Shown here one piece after another: positions 10,259 to 25,200 of a stretch of 64,000 bases of DNA (position 1 is the first letter of the stretch; each line of letters begins with the position of its first letter). The DNA is taken from positions 62,001-126,000 of the forward strand of contig QNGE01000292.1 in NCBI GenBank assembly GCA_008508345.1, in the 5' to 3' direction. This DNA is from Paragonimus westermani. Taxonomy: Eukaryota; Platyhelminthes; Trematoda; Plagiorchiida; Troglotrematidae. A program made the translations under genes and the position numbers. The notes under the pieces are model-generated. The model did no database searches, was not told the origin of the DNA, and saw nothing but the letters and a program-made list of their open reading frames with translations.

Positions 10259-13200
10259 CTGGGAAGAAAAACAGAAGGCTGTATTAGTGAAAAAAACGAG
10301 ATTTGAAATTAACGAGAATAAACCCCTAGCATATTTTATTCAGAGGGTTGATGGAAATATCCAGAGATAGTCAAACTTTAATTATTAAGAGGAGTACGAC
10401 AACTTCAATATATTGAAAGGTGAAAGGACAAAAACAGCGAGAAAGCACTACCACTACTATTAGCGGTATTGATAGTGAAACACTGATGCTTAAATAACAT
10501 AAAGGCATGAGTGTTGAGGCAGAAATTAGACAAAAATGGGAACCTGTTTAATGGACAATACAGCGAAGATGGAACACAAGTCTTACTGTTTTGTCCTACA
10601 GGAATTTTCTGGTCCAGTCCGCGACTTGATCGGAACCGATCGGGATCTTCTTTGCAAAAATGGTTGCAACAGGTTAGAATCACGTCATCATTCACCTGAC
10701 CTGGACCACGACCCCCGTTAATTTCGTTCCGATAGGCTATGGTCTCCATGAAACTGCCACGGGCTGTGAGCGCCCGCAGACGAGTATTTCGATGGGCAAA
10801 CTCGTGTTCTAAATAGGCGATTGCAGCACGGGCTCGTTCCTGTATCAGGCCGGCACGAGTCACCTCGCCTTCCTCTTCATACTCATGGTTTGTTTTTCCA
10901 CTATTAGCGTGGCTGCTGCTGCCATAACGAGCGAGTGTATCGAGTTCATTGACAACTGGAAGCCGAGTTATTATCAAATAAATATCCATAAGAAAGTTAA
11001 TGAAGGCTCTAAGCTTACACATGAAAGCACATGTAACTGAGTAGATCGAGTAATGCACGGACCAAATAAGTCTGTATTTTCTAAGCTAGAATAGAGGCAA
11101 GCAGAAGGTCAGGATCATTAGTACTGAGTCAACGCGAATTGGAGATGGGATATGCCAAAAAACATTAGAGACGGTCCAGTGGAAAAGCCCGAGGGTGGAG
11201 GACTCAAGCCCTAGTTACTGCATGTTCTTTCTTAGGTCTGTGCAACCTTCTAACGTCTAGCTCACATGCGATCGTGAATGCCATATAGAAGTGAACAGTA
11301 TTGGTCGTGCAGAACAGATTGGAGCCCGACAAACGGTAGCGTTGTGTCATTAAAGCGAACAATGGTGCCAGTTACATTGAAAGAGGTTGCATTACACGTA
11401 AAAAGGATTAGGAATACACGTAAAGTTTCCACGCCTTCAACAATGGTCAGGAAAACTGGGTCAACTTCTGGACATCTTGAAAACAAAATCTTGTAGAACG
11501 CACACATCTTCCAGTTTAAGTCGGGATGTTTTATCCCAGGTTACCGGCGCAAAGCAATGAGCTCGCCAAAAAAACAGCTCACATACTTGATAATGAATTA
11601 CCAGCAAACTCTGAATAAAATATCACTCACCACGAATGTTCAAGAGATTACCCATTAGTTACCTTACTGAAATAAATAAGCCTTCAGAAGCCATAGATGA
11701 AACCAGCTTTGGAATTGAAATGGGCCACGTTTCCTTCTGGATGAAGCTATACGGTGACTTTGGCAGGGGGAACCCAGTTCGTTTCCACAATGACCAAGAG
11801 CCACATTACCGAATCGAATAGAACCACTCATTCAGATGTTTTCTGGTGAGCCACAATCTGGGCTACACCTAACGCACGATCCTATCCCAAGGCTTCTACT
11901 GACTAAGCCGAACAAGTAGCACAACTCAACATGTTTTTGGTCCCTGAATGAAGCGAACGACATACTAGTCCAGATGGATTTACGGTGAACCCTATGAGGG
12001 GACATTAAAATACTAAAACTCGAAGTTTTTAAAGAATGCACTTGATAAAAGGCAGAGGTTCGTCTAACCATCCTACACTATTACATAAGGCTTGCAGTGA
12101 AAACCGTACTCGAGTGAGAGCAGCACGCTTCGGTCGCATGAACCATGCGAACGGAACAAACAGACGTACCGACAATAGGAACAAGCACAGTGTAGTTGGA
12201 CGAACGTTGTGCCAAGGTGGCTATTCCTTCGAGCCAGTCGATGTAGCAGTTGGTGTCAGGTAGCAGGTAGATTGGCCGCACTTCTAATTCGACCGCACGT
12301 CGTCCACCAGATTCAGCTTGTCTGATGGCGTTCAGGCGCCAAGCTGCCAGACGATTTTCTTCTTCCAACTGCCTTTGGAGTAATGCCCGTTCGCGCTGAA
12401 GTGCGGCTATATCCGCGGAAGCTTCATGTTCCGGAGGGTCAGCGGACTTAACAACAGTTGACAAGTCGTCGGCCTGAAAAATGACCAATAACACAGTTTA
12501 ACATAAAAAGTGGACACAAGGCATGGGACCTTAAGACTACCAGAGGAGATACCAGGAAACATAAATAGTGAACACGGAAAAACTACGAGAAATGGCGAAT
12601 GCGCTACAATGTGTGGGAAGAAAAAAGGCGTCGTGAAAGGTAAAGAAGAAGGATGCCAATGGAGATAAGATGATTCATGCCGACGTCAACAGAGGTTCAC
12701 AACACGAGGTGATGGCCCCATTTCCTCGCCATAACAGACAGCGTTCTCAACCAAATGCTAACTGTCCTTTGTATACCAGCCTGGAACGCCCTAGTAAAGC
12801 AAGCTTTAACGTGAGTGACTCTAAACCCGGAAGCCCTGTTCACACGTTGATAACCAGATTACCGCTTTCAGCCTAACCCATCACTAGTGAACAAGGCACG
12901 GTGGAACAAGCAGTTGGAGTATGTAAGATGTGGCCAAGCTAACGAAGCCTTTGAGACGAAATCATTATGACAGAGGGCTGAGAGAGTGTCTGTTCCAAGG
13001 ACACGTTGGTGAACTTCGTTACTGGCGACAAGATTTTCCTACCACACACCGCTAATGCTTCGGAAACAACAACAGTCGAGGATGAACATTGTGAACATCC
13101 TCCGGGAGGATGGACCAGGTTTCACAGCCATACAATGGGGGCGTCCATACAATGGCCCTGCGAACTCGGTCTCTCAGAGGAAAACCAAGAAGCTGTCGAC

Positions 13201-16200
13201 ATCACAGATGACGTAAGGTCACAAATGACATTCAGGTTTTTGCTACAAAACTTGTGATTTCATCAGACATTCCACCAGCGCTGTTAAAGCTCCCAAGGTA
13301 CAGAAACTTCTCAACTACCCCTACCACCAGGAAGGAGATCAGGCGTGGATTCCTGAGAATCTTGCAACATTTGCACATAGAAGGTGCAAAGAGCAAGTCA
13401 AGCTGATGAAGTGAAACCTATAGTCTGTCTAAGCCATTCTGGGTTCCTTGTGAACTCTCACAGATTAGGGTAGTGTCGCCTGCACATTCTTTCTGGAAGC
13501 CAAAGGCCTAAAAACAGTTCCACACTACCATATCCGCAGACTATCAAGCACACCCTAAAACTCCGTCTACTGCAAAGGGGAATGGGAGAGGAGAGGCTGG
13601 ACAACCTCTCCACGTCTTCCTTGAGGTGATGAAGTATGGCACATATTGGTGTGTGGTCGAAATTCACACATATGCTACAGACTGAATTGGAACCTTGGAA
13701 ACAGCCATACCACAGACAGCTGACGGCTGCGTGATCATTCTGTGTCTACAACTGATTTGGCGGTGGGAGCTGCCAGGTGGAGCATTGATGCTGAAAATAA
13801 GTACTTGACAGAAAAAGACCGCTACCATCACAGAACTGTAGTAAACGTTCAATGTTGTCTGTTTGGCGAATACCCGAAAGTATAGACCGCCTAATTCATA
13901 CTCTACAGGATTTAGCCGGCCTACGTGAGCGTTCAAATCTACAGTCAGAACCACAATGTCCATGCGCCGCGCGGTGTGCAAAGGTTAGCGAGCTGTTGAT
14001 TTGAATCATCCTCGGCTGCATCTGGAGTGCAGTCTGTGGAAGCATATGCACCAACAACAAAAACCCACCGTTTGGGACAGACGCCTCCCGACACTAACCA
14101 TACCCTCGAGTCTGGCAGCGCAATGACGGTTGTTGACAGGTGTCCAATCAAGCAGCACCTTATCTGTGTATGTGCCTAAGGCAATCTCAGCGCCAGCCTA
14201 GTTAGTGTTTCGAGTCGCAGGGTTTCCAGACAAGTGAAGATTATTCGTGCATAGTGGACCAACAGATGAAGACTGAAGTTGTAACACGAGCGCTGGAATT
14301 TTGAAACCGTGTTTCACCAAGACAGCAGATATCGATGGTGAGGGTCTCCAAAGTACGTACAAGAGCTGCCTGTTGATCTATCTGCATAAGCGTTCGAACG
14401 TTAAGGGTGGCATGCGCAAATGGTGTTCGGAGGACAAGTAGAGGTTTTTGTCCGTCAGGCAAAGATAGCACCCACATGTTTGGCAAACTATCATCCTTCT
14501 GTCGCGAGCAACAAATGAGGTAAGTCTCTGGTATGTGCACTGAAACGAGACTGGGGGATCGCCGAGTAAACATTTACTTAACAACAGAGGGAGAACTGAG
14601 AATGATTGGTTTGGTGCATTAGGCTGTGACATGAGAGTAAAGTCGACCGCAGACGCCTCGGTCAAAGAGTCGCAACAAGAACACAACAAAAGTGATAGTT
14701 AATATGGGCTTATGGTTGTGGGGGATGGATACTTTTCGGTTGCCCAAGCCGAAGGGTTTGACTTGAGGGGCCCAATTCGGGACTTTCGGATCAAGAGGGA
14801 CATAACTCATTGATAGAGCTAATAAGGTAGACGCCTACTCTCGATGATGAGGTGGTAAACAATAGTCGCTTGTTCATTAGATGCAGCATCATTTGGCTGC
14901 CTAGTAAACCCTCTTTTAAGAGGACAACGGTTGAGCTTCGCTGAGGCTGAAAAGTCGTAGGGGACCGAAGTGAGCAGATACTAAGCACGGAGTTGAGGCG
15001 GAGAGGAACTACGAAGACGTGCGGTTTCACTTACCCTTTGTTGTACAGAACTAACTGTTGGTTCGCTCTCAGAACTGTAGCGAGTTTCCGCACGGGTGCC
15101 ATCCGCCCAAGAACCTAGTTGTTTGTCTTCTTTACGTTCGGATGATTCGCGTTCGATGACCGACTCGTACAGACCGCGTTCCACGTCGTAATTCAGGACC
15201 GGTGAATCAATACCACACAGAAAATCGCCGAAAAGCACTAGTTTCTCAACGCGAACAAAGTCAGCCACGGATTCCGCAATCCAATTCCCAGAATAGCGAT
15301 ATAACTGGTTGAAGAACAAAGTGACAGTGATTAGTCAGACGAGCAATGGATCCTCTGAAAATAGCATACAAAACGACGTGATAGGGCTAATGTGTGCTTA
15401 CTTTGGGCATTAAATCAAGCATCGGTTTGAAACCAGCACAGAACGCCTCCTCGAACAAAACGGTTGTCTCGAAAGAACCGGGTAGGTCTGACACTTTCAT
15501 ACATCTATCATCGTCTCTATCTTGACTGTTGGTACCATCTTTGAGACGAAGCACCAGAGACGTTGTCGGAGTCATTTCTTCGTACTGAGGACGGACCGCG
15601 TTACGGTTCAACCAATTTGCTGCTTTTGTGCATAGGTCAGCCACCAGTTGCCAATCATTCAAACATGGCCGTAAAGTTGGATCACGATGATTAGGTGGTG
15701 GAAGCCAGTGCTCCGGATGAAGAATCATCCATTCTGACCACAGCCGAAGAGCTGAGAGTAGCAGGCGCGCATCAGAAGGGAGCCACCAAGACGGAGCATC
15801 CGGCGGGGGTGGCTGAGTTGATGAGTAAAGAAAAACGGCACAGTCAATGAGAAAGTGTGATGTCGGAAGTAAAGTGGATGAATCAAGTACAAACCACCTC
15901 ATCAATCTGAGGGCTATTTCTCCCCTAGAAGAGCACTTGGAGGACATTTACATCTTCGAACATAATTCCCCAAAAATCGCCACTCCGAAGAGTGGATAGC
16001 AGGGTCCAACCACAACATTTGCGAGTTTTCGGTGTGGCTTCGTACCTCACCTGATGGAATATTTGTTGACTCTGGTCGCTCCGTTAGTTTCGCTAGCGGA
16101 AGTTCAGCACAGACCCGGATTTCTCAAACGGGATAATCTTCTGAAAAGTAACTAGTCTGGTGATAGACCAGTGATCAGTTTTGACATATATAAGCTCGCC

Positions 16201-19200
16201 GAACTAACCGCTTACGAACTGATCGAAAATTCTTCTCGTGTGCAAATGACAGTCTCTTGGCATTTCTTTCCATCCCACGCAGCTTCTAGTGAGTCGCACT
16301 ATCATGCTGTCACGGAACGGTGCATAGATCTTTGCGGAATCCCGGCAGATCAAGCTTAAAGTCGCATGAACAGCAGCCCACGATTGTGGGCTTGGCGGTT
16401 GGTGTCATTGCTACCAGAATCGGTTTAGGAATCTGTCTGTAGAATATCAGCAATAAGTATACTGCAAATAGCGTAACTTTGTGTTAAAGGCAAATTAGCC
16501 TACCTCCTGTAATAACTGGGCAGTGCGTCTGCAGAGCAGACTGAAGGTATCCAAAGCGAATCGGGCCGCGTGGTCATGGTGAACAGACCTTAGTGTCTCC
16601 ACACCACCAAGTTGACAGATCGGCTGAAGAGTCCCCATGTCTCCATCGGTTTCCGTAGCTTTCTGGTCTGGAAATTTGGGTTTCGAAGGTGTCAGACTGC
16701 TGGCATGAGTAGTCAAAGATACGGCGCGATCTACATTGTACATATTCACGATGCAAAGCTGACAGAGTCGTTCGCTGGACAACGGGCATGGTTTCTGGGC
16801 AAGTAAACCGGAAAGTGCTTGAAGTGCCAACGATGCAACCTCAGGGAACGTTTCCATACTGAAAAAGATAGTGAAAATTACTTGATCACATATACATAGC
16901 TGTATAACGATTGTAACGACTACAAACAAATTGAGGAATTAGACAATCGTAGTTGACTGGCTACGAATAAACATGACAATTAGAGTTATGAATTGGTCTA
17001 TAAAAAAGGGGGCTCTAGATCGAGTTAAACGACATCATCTCACTGATTCGATGGATTTGGTACGCTTTTGGTAATCCAACCATCTAAACTAGATGCAAGT
17101 CGCATGTAATCCCGACGGCGACGGAAATTATTTCAAGGGATTAGACAAATACTGACGATGTGCAGTAGAAAATAATTTCCACAAGCAGTGCTCTTGGTCT
17201 ATGGCGAGTTTAGGTACATCGTGTTAGCTATACTAGAGACGGATGGATTAAATCCATTCTGGAAAGTCCAGTGGGTTATAAAAGCTGTTTTATGCTTTAA
17301 TACAAGGGTTTTTGTGGTGTGTCACTAGATAATCCACCGAAAATCATCATGCTACCCAGCTTTGGACAGGAGTAATTAATATAGGAGAGATTGGTTGTAT
17401 GATATGGTAACTGGTGATCTGCACCGTCATTTATGAGCATATCTAAGCAATCAGAAACAAAAAACCCAGAGTTGAAGTCCAACTCTCAGTTATGACGCAG
17501 ATAGACATCACTGATGAGTTCTGAGCTGGAGAGGGTCTACGAAATTTAGAACTTATCGACGTGTAAAAACAGAGAAGCACAGATGGGTCGTGAAAGCTGC
17601 GATTGAGTGTGAATAGTGATCAGTCCATCACAATTGAAATAACTGGTCATGTGACAGTAAAAAGATGCTTTTGCTGAGCAGATGATTGACTGGCGTGCTT
17701 ACCCGATCTTGGTGAACAATTTACCGTGTGCATGTATGAAGGTTAACCCAAACTGCTTGCTCAGCTGAGAGGGAAAAGAGAAAAGGAACATTTCAGTTTT
17801 AGCGTGACAAATGACATCGCACATAACGGGTGAGAATGACAAATAAGTATGAAATACACGGACAATTGTGTCACAGTTGCGTCTCATCTAAATTGTGTTT
17901 TCCACTACGTTTTCCTTATAAACCAACCAAGAAGTAAATAGATGAAGAACCAGGAGACTTCAGTGAATAATCAGTGTTCAGTGAATAATCAAGTTAGAAG
18001 ACGAGATTTCAGGCTGAAAATGGAACTCCAAATGTGCCATTGGTTGCCTTTGGCTAGTTGATGGATAGCGGACAACATTTTTTTCCGTAGTGGACATTGG
18101 GTGCTGTTTCGGTGCTTGAATTTGCAGATTCGACAGAATTACCGAAAAGATGCTCAGCACCAGCTGTAATCTGGGGCAGGGCACTTTAACATAATTTAGG
18201 TGATAAATACTTTCTAGAATAATTCGGCATGACTACGATAGTTCCACTAGGAGCACAAAGAGAATACTTGGCTACTACCGTTATTTTTGCCTAATGGGTA
18301 AACTAGTACAAGTACGTTAATACAAAACATATCGAAGACCAGGATATACACAGCATGGACGAACGAACAACGCGGGAAAGCAGGTGGATTCGAAGGGTGC
18401 GCGCATAGAGCATGATCTACGGAACCAGAGTACTCTCAAGATTAGGGGAACCAGGGGGCTATCATGAACATGAGTTGAGTCGATGAAAAATAGAATGAAG
18501 ACGAAACACAACAGTGGAGAGGCGGCTTATTAAATAACACCACTTGGGAAGTGAAAAGAGCCACTGAGATGAAACCGCAACAATCACAGAGACATGAAAT
18601 GGAAGAAAGAATCAGTGATGTACAACACAGTTGTAGACTGGATTCGATGAGAAACCAAACGCAAAAGGCCATAAAACGGCTTCTGTCATTATTCGTAAAC
18701 ATCAAACCACTACTATACAAGACAGAGAAAATGAAGTCTATGAACTCACATCGATCAACGACATGTTGGCGTACTCCTCTAACTCGGCTTGGGCTTCCTC
18801 ATCATCCTCATCCTCAACAGCGCTGTCGAGATTTACGGATCCATTGAAACCCGTTTTTACAGCATGGCGCTGGCCATCCGAACAAGATACTTTTGATGCG
18901 GGCAAATAAAGCAAGCGCCGAGCTCCCTGAAGCACTGTGGTCTGGCCATCCATGGGGTGGATCCAAATTTCCGCGCGTTGGAAACGACTACTTGAGGCAC
19001 CAAACGATGTGTGGTGATTCGTAGATACCTCGATTTTCGGCTTATGCAACTGAATAAGAACGTTAAGCGATAATCTACAACATATATTGTTAATAGCGTG
19101 AAGCTTTCATTGTTGCAAACATCTAGCTTTCAGGTAAGCACTGTGCGAATACCGATGATGTTAGCACTTAGATGGTTTAACAATGATGCACGGGGAACAG

Positions 19201-22200
19201 TTTCAAGTATCCAGTAAATATTAAACCTAAGAGTTATGGGCAAAAAACCTGGGCATAATTCCCGAAAAAGGCTGACAAATCACGAGCAATGGCAATGAAT
19301 TTGCGGTTGACACTGTCAACTAAACGTCACGCAACCATAAGGAGAAATAGTGTCTTGAAAACATAAATGAAAGAGGCGGGAAGACCAAAAAGCTCGTGTC
19401 AAAACTCAAACGATTCAAACCAAGGTACAAACAAAAAGACGGTTGTATTAAGGATGAAGGAAAGACAGCATTTGCAAAAGAAAATCCATGAGGTTTCAGC
19501 TGTTTAAACCTACTTACTTACCTTTAATTCATTGACGTCTGAGTCAAACAACCGCAATGGACAGGTAACCAACCTCATCAACTATCACCTCCATAACGTC
19601 TCTAACCGCAGGCTGCGGGCCATGAGCCATACAGTCTAGAAAACGAACGCGATCCACTGAAGCTAACCATCTGATAGCTGTCTTTAATTTTTGTCATCAA
19701 GTCAACGTATGACTACTTCGTATTTTACACTGGTCGATTACAGCATTGACACAGTGCCAAATGCAGCAGATGATTCATTGATATTATCAGAACATTGTCC
19801 ATAAATCTATAAGCTATGATCGCGTGGACTCGCTTACGCATCGTAACCGAATATCCGCGTTCTAATTTCATCGGTTTTGACCTATTGGTGTTACTTTATG
19901 TAACTGGAATTAGGGACACAAAATAAGCATCCTCTGCATCGATGCTACTGCGATCGAAGCTGCCGTACATCGACACCAGTCAACCAAAAAGACGATTAGC
20001 TGTTGCGTCGAACTTGTCTGTAAGAGGTAGTAGCTACAGTTAGCTGTTTGAATGCATATCGAGCTAAACAGAAGACAACATTTGTTTTTCAATAGCAAGC
20101 TCTAATGCGAGCATCACTGGTTCTCTACCAAAAGGGTATTGTTTTTCCAAAAAATTAAGATGATTTAGTGTCATTCACTGTTAAGATTTTTTCGACAAAG
20201 CACCTAATTACGCGACACTTGGTGTTTGAAAGAAGAGTGAAATCGACAATAACGTGAACTTGTACGTGCGCTCCAAAGATAAGAGCTGGATCTCATCACT
20301 TCCCAGGATAAGCCAAAACATCCCCCCTAGTCTGCAATTAGGTTTACGACTCGGATACCCGCAACCGTATTCACGTCTCCGATAATACAACGGGTTGTGT
20401 AAGGTTAACCAGGGAGAGTGTGAAGTAGATGGCTCTGGCTACAAATCACGAGGTAGCTACTGAACAAGGCATGAGGTCAGCGAGAATTCGACCCAGGGAA
20501 CAAAATACGTCGATAACGATAATGACATATTGAGTCATACGAGATACGCCTAGCAAATCCGGTAAAACCATTGCACGATTCAAGACGAATACAGACACGA
20601 ACAGGATGCCTATTTCCAGACCGCTTGTTGGCAACTAAGGAATGACAATCAGTAGAAACAGCTGAACACTAAAATGATGTTTTTGACTTTGGAATAGCCA
20701 GTACAAACTACGACTTCGAAATATTTAGAAACTCATCGAGGTACTTCAGCCAGTCAATGGTACAAAAAGTCAAGCGAAACGAAAATGCATATAACTCGTG
20801 GACCCTAAATTGCAAAGCAAACACTTAGACATTTACTCTCAAACAGCAATGAATCTATCTGATAAAGGTTAAAATAGTGCACTCACCTGTCGCATAAGAT
20901 TCTCTGCGCGTGGTCGGATTTCATTGAACAACGCAACCAAACTTTGGGAAGCCGTTGGAAAAGGATTGCTAGCAGCAAGCGTGCGCATGTAATAGTACAT
21001 GGCATCCAAATGACGTGACTGATAGGGAGAACAAAAATGACGTAATCATTGAATGCTCGCGAACTAAATAAATGAAAATTCCACTTAGTCTCCAGAAGCA
21101 GGAACTGCTTACTGTAGTATTGTGGCTCACCAAACAGGAAAAATAAGGGCTGGAAAAGAAAATTCCGTATAAATAAGGATGTTGAACGAGAGAAGTTCAC
21201 ACAGCATTTTCATCAGTAATGAGGATGGGTATGTGCGCAACTGCGGGTGGCATCAATGACAAACGTTGACAAGGTCTCGCTTTCGTTTGATGTACTGCTT
21301 AGCAGCTAGCCGAAAGGCAACGGTGTCCAGTCAAGAACCACTATGGCAGAGAATGAACATCAACGTATAACATAGGTTACTGGTATCTTGACAAATACGG
21401 ACAGTACAGTTGCACTATTGATCAAGCACAGCAGCCACAGACCTGGAAACCAAATCCTCCGTTTCGTAATAATATACACAACTCCATCCACGCTTCACAC
21501 GGCAATCACGCTGATCACTGTACCACCGAGCTCACATTAGGAACGAGCGATTTACCACATGCGAACCCATGGCCAAATTCCACCGTCAGTAAGGCTCAGA
21601 TTACCCCGATCGTCCTGAGAGAGGACAGTATCCGCCCGGTTAACTCTAATCCACGACTTCACTATCAAGACTTCATTTTAAGTTGGGATGTTGAACGACA
21701 TTTCTAATATCAATAATTCGGTTGTGCTCAATGTGAGGCCGATGATGTAGTGGTCAACACAGTTGTCTCAGGTCCCGGCCGTGGCAAGGACATAACACGA
21801 CCCCTAACAAGGATGAAACTCAAATGTAGTGTCTTTTTTGAAAGTGGCTGGATCAGAAGTCCATGGGAATGTGAAAGTTGTGAACAACTGTAAGCGATGT
21901 TTAAGTGATATTAGTCAAAATTCTCTACCAACTAACAGTAGCGACACAACGCATCGTAGGCAAAAGGTTAATAAGGAAAGAAGTACACAAGTCCATAGAA
22001 TATCACAAATCGCGTGTGGCAGTGTTGTGCAACATACCAGTGATCAGCGGAGTGGTGGTGTATCATCATCACAAATAACGCACGCCAGCAGGAGTTGAAG
22101 GGGTTTACGACTGTATCGTGCATCTTAGTGACAAAGTTGACAATTGGGAGCGTTATCGTCCCAAACGTGGTGAACTTCTCATGAGAATCAGGGGAAAAGA

Positions 22201-25200
22201 GCTCTGATCAAGGCAAACTAGATGAGGAGGTAGCTTAACGAGTGTTCAGATGAGATGATGCCCGTCAGGTGCCGACATAGCAGTTTTTTTGCGGAACACA
22301 CGGATGCAAAGGTACGCATCAACACTTTTCATACTTTCAAAACGTAGTCCAATAAGGTGATTAGTCCCAAAACTAGAATCACCAAGAGTAACCAACCGTA
22401 ATGCGCTTAATTTAGGTTCTTGGTGGTCAGTTATTCGTTAGAAGACAAGAACCACCAGCTGATACCGAAGATGAAGGAGCTGCTATCAAAACACAGAAGA
22501 AGCAAATAGTTTCCGCTATCATTCTGAGGGAATTCATTCCGAAACGAATACCAAAAGGATACGTCGGGTGACCTAGTCAGTTAGCATTCCCGTTATTGCT
22601 GTCCGCTCCAGCGATAGCCATAGATACAGCAAAACAGAGTACACAAGAGCTTACATGATAACCTGACCTCGGAGCAGGAATTTGTGCGGAGAAACGCGGA
22701 ACTAAGTAGAAGCCATAGTGAATGACAACTCTGGGGCGGCAAATGTTAGTAGCAAAGAAATGGTCAGATTTCGGATGAGGTCAACCGGAGTAGTTTGCTG
22801 GCACAGCATGCGAATAACAGAAAAACCAAAGTATAAAAATATATCCCAAAACAAACGCCAAGAATTCAAAAAGAGAAAAATGAAAGAAGGTAACCATAAG
22901 AACAAACCATAACGTTAAATTCTTCCCAGTAGGTTACTTTACGGCATGAGGTGCCGCACCCCTAGTATCTGATTCAACAATATGAAATGTGCGATAAGAG
23001 AAAACAGATGAATAGAGCGACAAATAGCTCCATCGATAGCTATTTTTTGTTCGACTAAACTCCTTCGGACAGTCTGACAGGATTGCATCCTGAAGGACTA
23101 ACGCCAAACGGATCACCATAGAACATAAATCTGATTGCTAAGTCGAGATAGAAGAAACAGTAGTGAGCATCGCGGATATGAACTCCAAACAATACACCTT
23201 CGAAAACAGTAGTATCCGTACGCTGCTGCACGTACACAGGCAGCCAAACACAAACCGTCTGCACACTAGAATATACCAAACTACAACTCTGCGAGGCTCA
23301 ATATTTCATTACAAAAAAGAATGAAACACTGGAACAACCAAAAATGAATGTGCAATATATCGCTTGTCAAGCTTAATATTAGAGGCTCCTATTCTTTGAA
23401 CAGATTTGTACGATGCTACTAGCTAGATAAACCACAGTAATTGATTGCATCGGAAACCCTATAGTCGATCACCCCAAAGTCGTCCTACACACAGAGCAGA
23501 ACAAAATCAAACAATGAGCACCAGCTAACGTTCTAGCTTTTACAATATAAGGTACAATGACACATAAAAGCTGACCAATATCCGATAACCGGAACCCGGA
23601 GAGAAGTAGCTCTACAGCCGCGCTTGAATCTGTGATTCAGTGAGTGGAAGTCGAATGTCGTTGCCCCTTAGATATTGCTTACCAGCTAAAAAACAGAAGT
23701 CTAGATAAAGAAGCGGCGGCTGGCAATGAAAAAGCCGGTCGATCAGTTGGACAGGATTGAGACATATCACCGAACAGTGGTTGTGTTACGACAAACGGTA
23801 AATATAGCCTTTGACGCGGCTCGCAGATGGAAATGCGTGGATACGTGTACAGCGCATCGTAATAAAATGGAACTCAGACATTGCAACCGGCTGCGTCATA
23901 ATGCCTTATGATTCTCATTCTGAAAACAATGAACGATTTGTATACAATGGTGGAGACAGTCTGAACGAGATTTGAGTAAGTAACATTCACACCACAAACG
24001 AAAGCCAGTATTTAGCAGTCACAGATACCACATATACCAGTTGTGACAAAGCGGCTGAAACAACCATTGCATACTTTGCTATAGGTCTGGATGGGCACCA
24101 CCCACTTGAAATTAACTTATAGTGGTCATTGTAAGGCGCGACCGAAACTAGTTAGCGCGCACGGATCAAATTTGAAGTGGTAATCGTTACACGGTTGTTT
24201 CGTTCACCTTTCAGACCGCTACGTCAACGTTGTGCACGAGGATCTCGAACCAACGGACAGTCAGACAAACAAGCAGGACAGTTGTATTTAGACTTAATTC
24301 CCTTGTACTTTTGTACCCTTATCCTTTTTGATATTCTAGTGTTGCCGCGTGTTGCGTAATACATATTCGGTCATAATCTCTGTGCTCTTTCGGTTGCATG
24401 TTACAGTCACCAAAGTGATCGTCGAGACATATCTTTGTTTCAAATTCTTCACAGTACCAAAGGGGGAGAACAAACCACGAGTTAGATAACCCTCATTTAA
24501 GCCAACAGAGTAAACATAAGTCGTACAGTTATAGTCTGTGTTTCGTAGCTCCGGACTGCAGAACAGGTAAGAGGGTTCTTCATCAAAACACTAGACTCTA
24601 ATACTAACCGTCATCATAAAACGCCGGAGTTGCTGGTTTTTTGGAGCGAGAGAGCATCCTTCTGACCTTAACCTAGAGAATTAGGAACATGCATCTGAAT
24701 GTTGCGCAATATTTCAGCAGTGGCCAGTAACTTCACTGAAAATAAGATGACACTCATGCACAGCTTAACGGATTTGTGGAATGAGCGAATGCGACAGTGC
24801 GCATCGTTTATATACATATATCTGTCAGCAACAGGTTTCTTAGCAATACGATCTAGGACGATATCTACATTTCACTAGAAAAATTTGCTCAAGTTCATTG
24901 TACATGCTTTGAAATTAGCCATTTCAAAAACGGAGTCGACAAAATTACCAGGATATCTTAGGATGACAGGTGTTTATTTGGAGCACGAAGGATAATCATA
25001 TGTGATAGGGCTGGTATTATTTCGTAACATACTTTGATGTGGTCGGCGGTTGGGTCATAGACTAGTGCGTTTTGTATTGTTACTACCGAACAAGAAGTAA
25101 AAAATGGAGTAAGAGCAAGACTGTATAGAGACCAGTACAAAAAATGAATTCCGCGGAAAAGTGAATGCATCTTCTTTGTGCGGTATGACAGGCTTTTGCG

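Noticed and set aside
10511..10721. Two plus-strand ORFs of about 61 codons
   Set aside because: Antisense to SMG6 exon 13 and its donor region.
12036..12263. 75-codon plus-strand ORF
   Set aside because: Overlaps the PIN-domain exon 12 on the opposite strand; shadow frame.
21829..22098. 89-codon polar ORF in SMG6 intron 5
   Set aside because: No family, no splice partners, no hydrophobic or structural pattern; consistent with chance in 6 kb of intron.
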